The notes beneath the pieces were generated by a model, which searched no databases, was not told the origin of the DNA, and worked only from the letters and a program-made list of their open reading frames with translations. From positions 1-10,731 of the forward strand of contig JBFRWC010000485.1 of NCBI GenBank assembly GCA_051439365.1: a stretch of DNA of 10,731 nt, given 5' to 3'. The translations under genes were made by a program, and so were the position numbers. This DNA is from JAAHGY01 sp051439365 (lineage in GTDB: Bacteria > Cyanobacteriota > Cyanobacteriia > CAKZMO01). Below are positions 1 to 7,337 of this stretch, piece after piece; the stretch's first letter is position 1; each line of letters begins with the position of its first letter.

Positions 1-196
1 GAAATAGGGTATGTCCCCAAACAGTCACATCCCGTTCAAATGGACATTGACCTGGAATCAGACGGGCGATGCGATGAGCAACCTTAGCATCATTAATTTC
101 TAGGTTATCTAACCACTGGCGTAGAGGGGACAAAGGCTGAATCGGTGATTTTACGGCGGTTCTGGTCTGAGATTTAAGAGTTGAGGAAGATTGCAT
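1..196 (-). CDS. Mo-dependent nitrogenase C-terminal domain protein (partial, C-terminus outside window)
   Basis: Reading leftward from an ATG at 196-194, the frame stays open for 65 codons to the window edge. The N-terminus is a Ser/Thr/Lys-rich leader of about 20 residues. It is followed by SPLRQWLDNLEINDAKVAHR and then a segment with LIPGQCPFERD and WGHTLF. This pattern is typical of the small cyanobacterial family named Mo-dependent nitrogenase C-terminal domain proteins, usually about 100 residues long. The name comes from domain resemblance; the function is not established, and nothing here shows a nitrogenase cluster. A GAGG Shine-Dalgarno sequence (205-208 on the opposite strand) lies 8 nt before the ATG and supports the start. 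The gene has a roughly 250-bp non-coding region upstream and is probably transcribed on its own. Family assignment is from recalled motif similarity, not from a search. Confidence 0.8.
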   Translation of the reverse strand, partial: MQSSSTLKSQTRTAVKSPIQPLSPLRQWLDNLEINDAKVAHRIARLIPGQCPFERDVTVWGHTLF

Positions 197-452
197 CGTT
201 CGAACCTCGATATATCTTGTGTTGGCGATCATTTCGGTAGAGTGCGAGTTCCTTCCTTGAAGATACAAATGGGATCGGGGTATTTCTTGAAGGATTTTGA
301 AAAAGTTTGCTTTTTTATCTAAAGCTAAGATAAAAATTTATCTGCTGAAGTAGATATTTAGGTAGTTGCATAGCCCTAGGATACCCAGCTAAACACGGGT
401 TATCACATGTAGCTTTTACCTAAAGCCTAAAGAACGATGATGAGGGAACACA
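197..452. other. Non-coding upstream region with an AT-rich inverted repeat
   Basis: I see no gene in this stretch. It is the presumed promoter and leader region of the minus-strand gene starting at 196. It contains a perfect 9-bp inverted repeat (arms 313-321, TTTTTATCT, and 329-337, with a 7-nt spacer). The arms are almost purely A/T, so a stable RNA hairpin is doubtful. An operator or a promoter-associated structure is possible but unproven. Confidence 0.4.
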
Positions 453-578
453 TTAGTCTACCACCACCTTGCGCTTCTGCCCTTTGAGCTTTTTGCTAGC
501 CTCGAAGCCCGCCTCCTCGGACATGGACACATCGGTCTTCACCGACTGGCTATCCATGACTCCGGCACATGATGTGAT
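453..578 (-). pseudogene. Remnant of an IS5-type transposase
   Basis: Read on the minus strand, this segment gives CAGVMDSQSVKT, then a short spacer, then KKLKGQKRKVVVD and a TAA stop at 455-453. It resembles the middle of IS5-family (IS427-like) transposases, in which an I/V-DSQSVKT motif carries the first catalytic Asp and a K-x-KGRKRH-x-x-VD motif leads to the next. Only about 40 residues remain. The N-terminal part and everything after VVVD are missing, and I recognise no terminal inverted repeats. It begins directly after the stop of the dioxygenase gene at 585, so an insertion and later deletion probably shaped the 3' border of the gene cluster. The fragment cannot be functional. Confidence 0.6.
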
Positions 579-584
579 AACCCA

Positions 585-1781
585 TCAACAATCTCCATGT
601 TCTCTAGTGGTTAATTCAGCCAAATAGAGTGGCTCAACCCGATGGAAGTCCCGGCGACCTGTGTAGTAAATCCATTCCATGTAGGCAATTTCCAGGTGTC
701 TTATGCCAGAATTGGGATCAAAGGCATTACGTCCATGCAGTACTCGAAAATTTTGCAATATCTGACAGTCACCTGGCTCCATCCGGAACCAGTATTGATA
801 GGTTGGGTTCTTCACATACCTAGAAAAAGCTCGATAGGCTTCGTAAAATTGCTCAACTTGATCGAACGTTAGGTCTGTAGCCAATCCAAAGTTTTTGTGA
901 CAAAAATAGACATCGGTAATGTTCCCTGTCTGATCAAGCTTGATGATGGGTGTACTTTGAGACACAAAATAGTCCCACTGTTGGTAAAACTGACGAAAGT
1001 GAACGGGAGTTTCAGCCAAAACCTTGAAGTAATCGGGATGATGCTCTCGGAAATCACGGGCTACGCGATAACCGTCCACCAGCACTGATTCGCCTCCAGT
1101 TGCCTGATTCTCCACACAGTACAAAAGTTGGACGATATGAGGGGCAGGCATAAAGGCCAGATCAGTGTGGGGAGGAAGTGCATCTCCGTCAAAGGATAAA
1201 GACAGATCTTGGCCATTGGGCATAGCTTTGACAGTGGAGTAGCGGCCATAACCCGCTAGTTCGTAGACTGGACCAATCGAGGAGATAAAGGAATCCAGGT
1301 CTTGCCAATCTAGATTGCGAATAATGGTAAAACCATAGGTGTCAATCTGTTTGATCCAAGTGTCAAACGTGCTAGTTTTAGCTTGGGGCCAGGTGGGTGA
1401 ATTGGTTTCAAGCTTGGCTTTATCCCAGAAAATGGGGACACTACTTAGCTGTGGCTCAGGTTGAGGTAGGGTTCGCTGAACCTCTCCATTTCCATTGTTA
1501 TCGTAGGCGTAGCTCAAGAGCCAGGGGATGGGAAAACGGCTTTGGTGTTGGTCTTGCCAATGGATGACCAAGGTATTGTCCTGAATATAGGCTAATTCTG
1601 CGATCGGGAGCGTTGGGCTATCACACACATCATAAATTTTCTGGAATGAACTGCCGTGGTGACAGTCCGGACAGAGGCAGTGGTCCCGTAACCAGATGTA
1701 ATGGAATCGCTGACCTGCAACAGTGAGGTAGCGATCGCTCAAGGGAACCAGTTGTTTTTCGAAGGTTGAAGTCGTATTCAT
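585..1781 (-). CDS. Gamma-butyrobetaine hydroxylase-like 2-oxoglutarate/Fe(II) dioxygenase
   Basis: The 398-residue protein has the two-domain layout of gamma-butyrobetaine and trimethyllysine dioxygenases. Residues about 15-92 are the small GBBH-like N-terminal (DUF971) domain, with a probable Zn site at C35-x-C37-x2-C40 and H79. Residues about 135-375 are the TauD/TfdA fold. Fe(II) ligands are visible as the H205-T-D207 motif and the distal H349 in RVLHGR; R361 in GIRHLE is the expected 2-oxoglutarate anchor. All key residues are present, so it should be an active cytosolic oxygenase that hydroxylates an unknown substrate. Carnitine synthesis is only one option, since family members act on varied amines and acids. 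Its ATG lies 3 nt after the stop of the sulfotransferase pseudogene, so it is the last gene of the operon and probably translationally coupled. The Shine-Dalgarno sequence is weak, which fits coupling. Confidence 0.88.
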   Translation of the reverse strand: MNTTSTFEKQLVPLSDRYLTVAGQRFHYIWLRDHCLCPDCHHGSSFQKIYDVCDSPTLPIAELAYIQDNTLVIHWQDQHQSRFPIPWLLSYAYDNNGNGEVQRTLPQPEPQLSSVPIFWDKAKLETNSPTWPQAKTSTFDTWIKQIDTYGFTIIRNLDWQDLDSFISSIGPVYELAGYGRYSTVKAMPNGQDLSLSFDGDALPPHTDLAFMPAPHIVQLLYCVENQATGGESVLVDGYRVARDFREHHPDYFKVLAETPVHFRQFYQQWDYFVSQSTPIIKLDQTGNITDVYFCHKNFGLATDLTFDQVEQFYEAYRAFSRYVKNPTYQYWFRMEPGDCQILQNFRVLHGRNAFDPNSGIRHLEIAYMEWIYYTGRRDFHRVEPLYLAELTTREHGDC

Positions 1782-1784
1782 AAC

Positions 1785-2623
1785 CTAATCACTCAGGGAT
1801 TGAGTGTGTATAAACGAATGATTAAGGGCATATTGAGAGAGTTGCTCATATATCGTCAGGGCTCGCTCAAGCATGGGTTCATCTTCGGGACGAATGTCCC
1901 CAATGGCCTCGGTGGGTGGCTGAATGCTTGTACTAGAGTCCAGGGCTTGGTGCCATTTATCCTGTAGATCAGCTGTATGCTGATTTTCTTGCTGCGTATG
2001 ACTCTCAGTCCAACTCAACAGGGCTGGTGAAAACTCAACACCGACCGATTGACAATAGGCTTGGAGAGTTTGTTTTGGATTGCGCTGGAAGCAATCAGCA
2101 TCCACCACAATGGATGGTTGTTTTCGTTCCTTTGTTAGTAGGTCAAACATATCGCGGAGAGCCACAAAACCTAGCTCTTCTTCGGAAGGGAACTCATTTA
2201 GCTTATACCAGGATAATAGGCTTTTTCGAGGGTTACGCACCAAAAAAGTATTGACCAGCGGGGGATTAAGGAAATGACGTTCAATGTAAGGTAGAGCTTG
2301 GTAAGCCATTTCCTTAATTAAAGACAATCGGTTGCTCTTGGGCTTGAATGCGATCGATGACTTGATTGGTGTCATAGTTCAGACGCTCGGCCTTGTTGCC
2401 AAACCGATCATTCCGTCGCCATTGGCTCGGCCTTGTTGCCAAACCGATCATTCCGTCGCCATTGGCTATAGTAATAGACAGCCAAGAAAGGCTCATAGAC
2501 CGTCGCCACTTTCGGATGCTGGGCAAAGGCTTTCCCAAAAGCAGTCGAAACACATCTTGGCGCTGTCCAGAGCGCAATCAACTTTGTCTGAGATTCGGTT
2601 AGAGCAATACTTCTATGCTTCAT
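1785..2623 (-). pseudogene. Sulfotransferase family protein, broken by two frameshifts
   Basis: Three reading frames must be joined to recover one sulfotransferase. Frame one starts at the ATG at 2623-2621 and carries the PAPS 5'-phosphosulfate loop LIALWTAPRCVSTAF (R23, S26). A 40-bp tandem duplication (2385-2464) shifts the frame after YYSQWRRNDRFGNKAE. A second break lies at about 2316-2322: removing one A there turns PIVFN-stop into PIVFIKEMAYQ and restores the last frame. That frame holds the 3'-phosphate motif FLVRNPRKSLLSWYK and the rest to the TAG at 1787-1785. Removing 41 bases gives exactly 265 codons plus a stop, a normal length for this class. As it stands, translation would end within the duplication. 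The start overlaps the propeller gene by 11 nt and the end sits 3 nt before the dioxygenase. The enzyme would have moved a sulfate from PAPS to a small-molecule acceptor. One of the two breaks could be a sequencing error, but hardly both. Confidence 0.85.
2385..2464. repeat. Perfect 40-bp tandem duplication inside the sulfotransferase gene
   Basis: Bases 2385-2424 and 2425-2464 are identical, and three more bases (2465-2467) continue the period. One copy encodes SQWRRNDRFGNKAE, which fits a normal sulfotransferase. The second copy is therefore a local duplication and not a foreign insertion. Because 40 is not a multiple of three, it shifts the frame. Confidence 0.95.
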
Positions 2624-3629
2624 CAAAAATGTCCAGGTAAAGTTCAGCAATGGCAATCCCCTGTTCGCCTGCCACGGCGTAAAGTAGGTACTGCTTTTCT
2701 CCTTCGGAAAAGATGGCGGGGTCACGCAGTTCACACCTAGGGCCATCAGCCACTCCAACGACTGACGCTTCCGTGGGTACAGCCACTCCCTCGTAATCCA
2801 TTTCTGGTTTAGCGACGGTGATAGGAGCGGAGAGGGACCATTGATGCCATTGAGCGCCCAGATCGGCCCAGCTTAGGAGAACCCGTTCTGGGGTGTCGCC
2901 ATAGCGGGAGTAGAAACAGAACAGCCGCTCACCCTGAACCCAAACCGCAGCATGGCGCAAATTAGGGATGAAATCGGGACCCGGTTCAAAAGGTGTTACC
3001 CCGTCTGACGACCGAAGTAATTGCCCCGCAACGGGTCGGCTCTGGGTCATAGTACCATACCAATTGTTGGCGATCGCGTACCACGCCTCTCCATACCGAA
3101 ACACCCGAAAATAGTTCGGTCCTAGTACCTGTGGTGACGCAGTAAAGTGTAGCCCATCTCGTGAAGTGGCCAGCATCGTCACCTGATCGTCATACTCTCG
3201 TCCCGGATAACAACCATGAAAGTACATCCAAATTTCTTGAGTGTTCTCATTGACATGGACATCTGGTGACGCGATATGATTCTGGCACTTCGTTTGTCTC
3301 AAGTGTAACGTTCCTGGCTCGTGAATGTGCCAAGGCCCAGCGAGGTGATCAGCATAGGCAAGGCGAATATATTCACCCAAATGATGGGCAAAGTAGAGGT
3401 AGTAGCGCCCCAAGGGGTTTTCGATCCAATCCGGCACACGAATCAGCGACGGACCATTAATATTGGAGCCAAGCTGTCCCTCTAGCCCTGGCATACCTGG
3501 TTGAATAATGGGATTTTTCGGCAGACGGACGATATGAATGGACGGATCTCTAGTTTCTGGGTTCAAGCTCTTCTCCCAAGGGTGACAATCATATTTTGAT
3601 GTTGCGGACCCAATTATTGAGGGCCGCAT
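2613..3629 (-). CDS. Five-bladed beta-propeller protein resembling glycoside hydrolase families 43/32
   Basis: This 338-residue protein shows five repeated blades of the type seen in GH43, GH32/68 and related mannosyl-phosphorylase-like proteins. They lie at about residues 58-100 (NGPSLIRVP, YYLYFAHH), 119-162 (ASPDVHV, IWMYFHG, TSRDGLHF), 173-217, 225-264 (VLLSWADL) and 301-330 (RDPAIF, YLLYAVAG). D123 and D303 are the obvious acidic candidates. The first blade has N58 where many active glycosidases have Asp, so catalysis on a sugar is not certain. No signal peptide is visible, so it is probably cytosolic. The ATG at 3629 lacks a clear Shine-Dalgarno sequence and the first 30 residues look non-conserved, so the true start may differ. 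Its 3' end overlaps the sulfotransferase start by 11 nt. It lies 114 nt downstream of the FrhB-like gene. I infer a role in binding or cleaving a glycosidic intermediate of the cluster. Confidence 0.75.
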   Translation of the reverse strand: MRPSIIGSATSKYDCHPWEKSLNPETRDPSIHIVRLPKNPIIQPGMPGLEGQLGSNINGPSLIRVPDWIENPLGRYYLYFAHHLGEYIRLAYADHLAGPWHIHEPGTLHLRQTKCQNHIASPDVHVNENTQEIWMYFHGCYPGREYDDQVTMLATSRDGLHFTASPQVLGPNYFRVFRYGEAWYAIANNWYGTMTQSRPVAGQLLRSSDGVTPFEPGPDFIPNLRHAAVWVQGERLFCFYSRYGDTPERVLLSWADLGAQWHQWSLSAPITVAKPEMDYEGVAVPTEASVVGVADGPRCELRDPAIFSEGEKQYLLYAVAGEQGIAIAELYLDIFDEA

Positions 3630-3680
3630 AGCACTTAGACAGAGATTGGTAGGGACTTGCTAGAAAATAGATTACCGATT

Positions 3681-3704
3681 GGAGGGCTGAGAGGGTAGCC
3701 CTCC
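3681..3704. other. Intergenic hairpin (8-bp perfect stem)
   Basis: Arms GGAGGGCT (3681-3688) and AGCCCTCC (3697-3704) pair perfectly around an 8-nt loop. The hairpin sits in the 114-bp gap between the FrhB-like gene (stop at 3744) and the propeller gene (start at 3629), both on the minus strand. No U-tract follows on the minus strand. It is more likely a processing or attenuation structure, or a repeat remnant, than a strong intrinsic terminator. Confidence 0.45.
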
Positions 3705-3743
3705 ACCCCTCAACATTAGTACCTTTATTGGCAGATTCCTTAC

Positions 3744-5009
3744 TTATTCATAGGTTGCTGAAGGTTCCCCCAACCGCCCAGTTTTTAATCGCTCCCGAGT
3801 GCCTCGTGCTTCTGCCAGCAACTGTTTCCAGTCTTGTTGCTGAGCGAGCGCCTCTAGCCGCAGTCCCTCCGTATTTGGTGTGGGCAATCCTGCCGCTCGC
3901 ATTCCCACAAATCGTGCCCAGGCGGCATTTTTCTTGCGGACTTGGTGGGGCTGAAAATAATCTAGATCTCGAAAGGTGATTGGCCGTGTAGTCGTCAATA
4001 CTTTAGCGGCGATCGCCTGCTCAAATAGGTCTTGCCCCTTTTGTGTGCGTACCACGATCGCGTTGAACCCCTCATCCTCGCCTTCAGGATTGGCATGAGG
4101 CCAACAATCTGCGGCCACCAAATCAGCCACTTCACCAATCGCATCTGGACAAATCTTGCAGCGGGGCAGAGTCCCCCAGGTACTTTCGTCATCCCAGAGG
4201 TCGTTGTAGGTCAGGGCGTAGGATTGACCATCCTGAGTTTCCAAACGAGTTAATCCCGGATTTCCATAACCTCGAAAACGAAAGGATTTCAATTCTGACT
4301 CCTGGACATTAAACTGATCGCAAACGCTAAGCATTTTTGATAAGTCAGACATCCCACCACAAACCAGAGATAGGCAGTAGCGAACCAAATCCTGTGCGCG
4401 AGGATCATGCTGCTGCAAATTGCGAACAGCAGTAATATCACAGGGTTTTCCTACGACTGCAAACGGACGATTTTGCTCTAGAACAGCCATGAAATCAACC
4501 AATGGCGCACCAGGACCATATCGGGAACCCGATCCCTCTAGAATGCTAACGGCATCAAAGCTAAGCTTGGGAACCGACAAAATAGGTCGCACTTCTGATT
4601 GCGTCACATGTAGAATAAAGTCAACAGCCTGCGATTCTACCAAGAAAGTTGCAAGAGCCGTTAACACGCCCCCTGAGGAAGCTCGATACCGAATGTCAGG
4701 ATCAGTAGCATAGCCAATGTGCATTTGGGTTGCTGGTCCCCAAATTGAATCAATCGCTGTATCTTCAGCCAGTAACTCTGGCGGCATACTGGGGACTTGG
4801 ATACCTGGACAGACCGCATTGATGGTTGCGAGAGTTTGATCACTCAGGGGAGTCTGCTCAATGGGACGCTTCCGTCCTTCTGGAGTCATCGCCATCTCAA
4901 CACTGTCCGATCCAGCAACGCTCGCACAAAGACCACAGCCCATACATAACCCAGGTGTGATAATCTCATCCAACGAGAGCATGTTCGGCTTTGGAGCAAT
5001 TTCTTTCAT
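3744..5009 (-). CDS. FrhB/HCAR-like Fe-S flavoprotein (coenzyme F420 hydrogenase/dehydrogenase beta subunit family)
   Basis: The 421-residue protein matches the family of FrhB, cyanobacterial divinyl reductase BciB and plant 7-hydroxymethyl chlorophyll a reductase. The N-terminal Fe-S motif is C22-x2-C25-G-x-C28. The fourth Cys expected four residues later is A32, so a cluster there needs another ligand. Next come RASSGGVLTALATFL (109-123), a GSGSRYGPGAP segment, VGKPCDITAVRNL (C190), SLVCGG (C217) and RCKICPDAIGEVADLVAADCW (C284, C287, C302). These are the conserved flavin and second-cluster elements of the FrhB C-terminal domain. Such enzymes pass electrons, often from ferredoxin, through FAD and 4Fe-4S clusters to an unsaturated substrate. 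Proximity to a sulfotransferase, a propeller protein and a dioxygenase argues for a secondary pathway and not chlorophyll synthesis. It is first in the cluster, so the promoter should lie in 5029-5394. The start is duplicated (4999-5028). Confidence 0.85.
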   Translation of the reverse strand: MKEIAPKPNMLSLDEIITPGLCMGCGLCASVAGSDSVEMAMTPEGRKRPIEQTPLSDQTLATINAVCPGIQVPSMPPELLAEDTAIDSIWGPATQMHIGYATDPDIRYRASSGGVLTALATFLVESQAVDFILHVTQSEVRPILSVPKLSFDAVSILEGSGSRYGPGAPLVDFMAVLEQNRPFAVVGKPCDITAVRNLQQHDPRAQDLVRYCLSLVCGGMSDLSKMLSVCDQFNVQESELKSFRFRGYGNPGLTRLETQDGQSYALTYNDLWDDESTWGTLPRCKICPDAIGEVADLVAADCWPHANPEGEDEGFNAIVVRTQKGQDLFEQAIAAKVLTTTRPITFRDLDYFQPHQVRKKNAAWARFVGMRAAGLPTPNTEGLRLEALAQQQDWKQLLAEARGTRERLKTGRLGEPSATYE

Positions 5010-5028
5010 CTAAATTTCTTTCATCTAA
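4999..5028 (-). repeat. 15-bp tandem duplication of the FrhB-like gene's start, creating a 4-codon upstream ORF
   Basis: Bases 4999-5013 and 5014-5028 are identical. On the minus strand each copy reads TTAGATGAAAGAAAT. The upstream ATG (5024-5022) therefore opens MKEI followed at once by TAG and the true ATG (5009-5007), which begins MKEIAPK. The upstream mini-ORF ends with its stop adjacent to the real start codon. It could modulate initiation or be neutral. Confidence 0.9.
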
Positions 5029-5394
5029 AAAGGTGACCCCAAGACATGAGGACGTTAACCATAGAGTTTAGGCATTTCACTGAATAAACAGAGTACCCGA
5101 TTGCCGAAAAGTTTAACCTTGCATAGATTAGGGTAGCACTAAGCGCTGAGCTTGAGATATGAATCATAAGAAAGTTTCAAAAAAAGTCCGCTGGGTGCTT
5201 ACCGCAGCGCGTTGCAATGGCCCGATAGAGCGATATGCTGACTTGACGGCAGGGGAGGTGGTGGATGATGTGGAGGTGGCGATCGCTCCTCTGACCTTTC
5301 ACCCAGCCTATGAAGACATTAATGGTACGAGGGTGATACTTCTCTAGAGGGGCACTGGTGTACGCACAGAAGGGAGAGGCTCTAATCCCCCCTC
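5029..5394. other. Intergenic region between the protease gene and the FrhB-like operon
   Basis: This stretch of about 365 bp must hold the 3' end of the protease transcript and the promoter of the FrhB-like operon, both on the minus strand. Short open frames exist on both strands (plus 5159-5347, minus 5398-5177). Neither has a recognisable domain or a good Shine-Dalgarno sequence, and they overlap each other, so I do not call either a gene. One HIP1 site lies at 5279-5286. No strong terminator is visible. Confidence 0.4.
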
Positions 5395-6741
5395 TCACTC
5401 GGTAATTTCCACGTCTACGGGCGGAGGGGTCTGGGATAACTCAGTCCTGCGCCAGTTAGCCAAAATGACAGGCTGAAGGGCTTCCAGGGCTTGGCGATAA
5501 TATGGATCGCCATAGGTACCTCGAAGAGAGGGTTCTGCGACAAGCCGCTGTTGTTGCTCCAAGGTCATGGTGACAATCACATCAGGGGTGATGCCGCGCT
5601 GACTGATGTCCGTGCCGTCAGGGGTGTAGTAATGGGCTACTGTCACCGCCAACCCCGACCCATCGGAAAGGGAATGTACCGCTTGCACTAGGGCTTTCCC
5701 GAACGTTTTATGCCCGACCACAATGGCTCGTTCATTGTCTGCTAGGGCACCCGTGACAATCTCACTCGAACTGGCCGAATTGCCATCCACCAGTATAGCT
5801 AAAGGTAACTCCGTCAACGCGGTACCATTGGCCAACACTTCCTGACTGTCCCCCCGGCGATTCACCGTTTGCACAATCGGGCCATCTTCGAGCCACATCC
5901 GAGAAATGTCGATACTGGCGCTGAGTAAGCCTCCCGGATTGCCCCGCAAGTCCAAAATAAACGCATCCACGGCTGCTTCTGTGGTGAGATCGGCGATCGC
6001 CTCGGCCATCTGCTCCGGGGCATGGGCGCTGAACTCACTCAGGCGAATATAGCCAATGGCCGTTTGTCCCTCTTGTTGGGAAGAGTAATGAACTGTCGGC
6101 AATTCCAATCGTGCCCGGACTAATGAAAACTCCACGCCTTCACTACTATCGTCACTCGCGATAGTCAAATTCAGTGGCGCTCCCACCTCACCACTCATCA
6201 AATTCGCTGCTTCCTGAACGGTCATCCCTTCAGTAGAAATGCCCTCAATGGCGAGAATGCGATCGCCTGCCCCTAACCCTGCTGCCGCTGCTGGCGATCC
6301 GGCCAACGCTTCCACAATTGTGAGTATCCCCGTATTGTCTGGAACGGCCATCCGCAGACCCACCCCCGAAAATTCTCCTGATGTTTGAGTGGTCAACTCT
6401 TCGTACTGGTCCGGGTTCATAAATCGGGTGTAAGGGTCGTCCAAGTCCTCCAAAACCTCGCGGAGAGCCGTATAAGCCTGATCCACAGAGGTATAGTCTT
6501 GACTCAGCAACTCGGTCCGCACGGCCTGCCAATCCAGTTGATTAAAATTGGGATCTACATATTCTGAATTGATAATTTGCCATGCTTCATCTAAGATTGC
6601 CTTCGGACTATTTTGCAGCGCTGCGGTACTGGAGAGGTTAGTAACAGGTAACAGAAAGGACAACAACGTGGTACTGGTGGCGATCGCTCCACCAAGGAGC
6701 AGTTGACGGGGCAACGTGGCAATGGATGGCAGTAGTCTCAT
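5395..6741 (-). CDS. S41 family carboxyl-terminal processing protease (CtpA/CtpB type)
   Basis: The 448-residue protein has the full layout of C-terminal processing peptidases. An N-terminal signal or anchor segment spans about residues 12-42 (LLLGGAIATSTTLLSFLLPV). A helical N-terminal region (45-120) includes the family-typical LDDPYTRFMNPDQYEEL. A PDZ domain (about 122-208, SGVGLRM ... GSPAAAAGLGAGDRILAIEG) follows, then the S41 core. The catalytic dyad is S324 in GNSASSSEI and K349 in TFGKALVQ, 25 residues apart as in E. coli Tsp. LDLRGNPGG (264-272) is the usual core motif. Cyanobacterial paralogs are lumenal or periplasmic; CtpA matures the D1 protein of photosystem II. Which paralog this is cannot be settled from the sequence alone. 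The ATG at 6741 precedes a good signal sequence, supporting the start. It is separated from the operon at 5009 by 385 bp and is probably monocistronic. Confidence 0.93.
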   Translation of the reverse strand: MRLLPSIATLPRQLLLGGAIATSTTLLSFLLPVTNLSSTAALQNSPKAILDEAWQIINSEYVDPNFNQLDWQAVRTELLSQDYTSVDQAYTALREVLEDLDDPYTRFMNPDQYEELTTQTSGEFSGVGLRMAVPDNTGILTIVEALAGSPAAAAGLGAGDRILAIEGISTEGMTVQEAANLMSGEVGAPLNLTIASDDSSEGVEFSLVRARLELPTVHYSSQQEGQTAIGYIRLSEFSAHAPEQMAEAIADLTTEAAVDAFILDLRGNPGGLLSASIDISRMWLEDGPIVQTVNRRGDSQEVLANGTALTELPLAILVDGNSASSSEIVTGALADNERAIVVGHKTFGKALVQAVHSLSDGSGLAVTVAHYYTPDGTDISQRGITPDVIVTMTLEQQQRLVAEPSLRGTYGDPYYRQALEALQPVILANWRRTELSQTPPPVDVEITE

Positions 6742-7337
6742 AGATTGGCCTGTAGCAATAAGTTTAGACAGTGGCGTTAAGTGGCGTTAAATTTCAACAG
6801 TAGCGCAATAGCCCGTTCCCTTTGTTGAGCCGTTGTGCCAGTTTGACACAGTAGCCGCGATCGCTCAGTGCTTTTCCCAGAAGACAATCCCTTGATGCGG
6901 ACTCACCAAACACCACCCTAAATTTAGCTTACTTTTTAAAAAACATGACTGTAACCTTCACTCTAAATCTAACCACTTGACGTAGAGTCCAGAAAGGAAG
7001 CACAGTGGGGTCAGAGAGCGTTGACTGAGCTGCTGGCAGACACGAAGTTTATGCTATTTTCTGGTAATGTGCTGCCACATTGGACCAAATTTCAAGATAA
7101 TGTTGTGAAAGTTAGCAAAGACCAGTACTTTTACTCATGTAAAGAAATATGGTCATGAAAAATAATGTTGGTGTATGGCTGAGTTGGGTAGATGATGGTT
7201 GCCCCCCACGAGTTGTAGTCGGAACACTTCAGGCTTGTAGTCGTCACTGCTTGATGGTGGAGGACAAGGGATAAATCGATGTAAACATCATGAATCCGAT
7301 GGTTCCTTGCTGAGCTGGTTGACTGACAAAAACTAGG
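6742..7337. other. Long intergenic region without a convincing gene
   Basis: About 600 bp lie between the divergent protease promoter side and the 29-bp repeat array. I see no tRNA and no recognisable protein. The 10-bp unit GTGGCGTTAA is tandemly repeated at 6771-6780 and 6781-6790, about 30 bp upstream of the protease ATG, where it could touch its promoter. One HIP1 site lies at 6857-6864. A 39-codon plus-strand frame (7155-7274; starts MKNNVGVWLSW, two Cys near its end) has only a weak ribosome site, so I do not call it a gene. Confidence 0.5.
6771..6790. repeat. Tandem duplication of a 10-bp unit upstream of the protease gene
   Basis: GTGGCGTTAA occurs twice back to back. On the minus strand it reads TTAACGCCAC twice, 30-49 bp before the protease start codon. 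That position fits a promoter element or the 5' leader, but no regulator is known to match it here. Confidence 0.85.

Noticed and set aside
1..196. Part of a nitrogen fixation cluster
   Set aside because: The domain name refers to nitrogenase, but small stand-alone proteins of this family are common in cyanobacteria and no nif gene is visible.
1785..2623. Programmed ribosomal frameshifting to express the sulfotransferase
   Set aside because: Two shifts would be needed, one caused by a 40-bp duplication, and no slippery site with a downstream structure is evident. Decay is simpler.
2332..2640. Plus-strand open frames across the sulfotransferase region
   Set aside because: They are antisense shadows. 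The minus strand carries clear sulfotransferase motifs in three frames.
3681..3704. Rho-independent terminator of the FrhB-like gene
   Set aside because: The stem is good but no U-run follows on the minus strand, and the next gene lies on the same strand.
5159..5398. Short open frames on both strands (62 codons plus strand, 73 codons minus strand)
   Set aside because: They overlap each other, show no recognisable domain and have no convincing ribosome site.
7155..7274. 39-codon plus-strand frame starting MKNNVGVWLSW, with three Cys
   Set aside because: Weak ribosome site, no known family and an otherwise gene-free region; not enough to call a gene.
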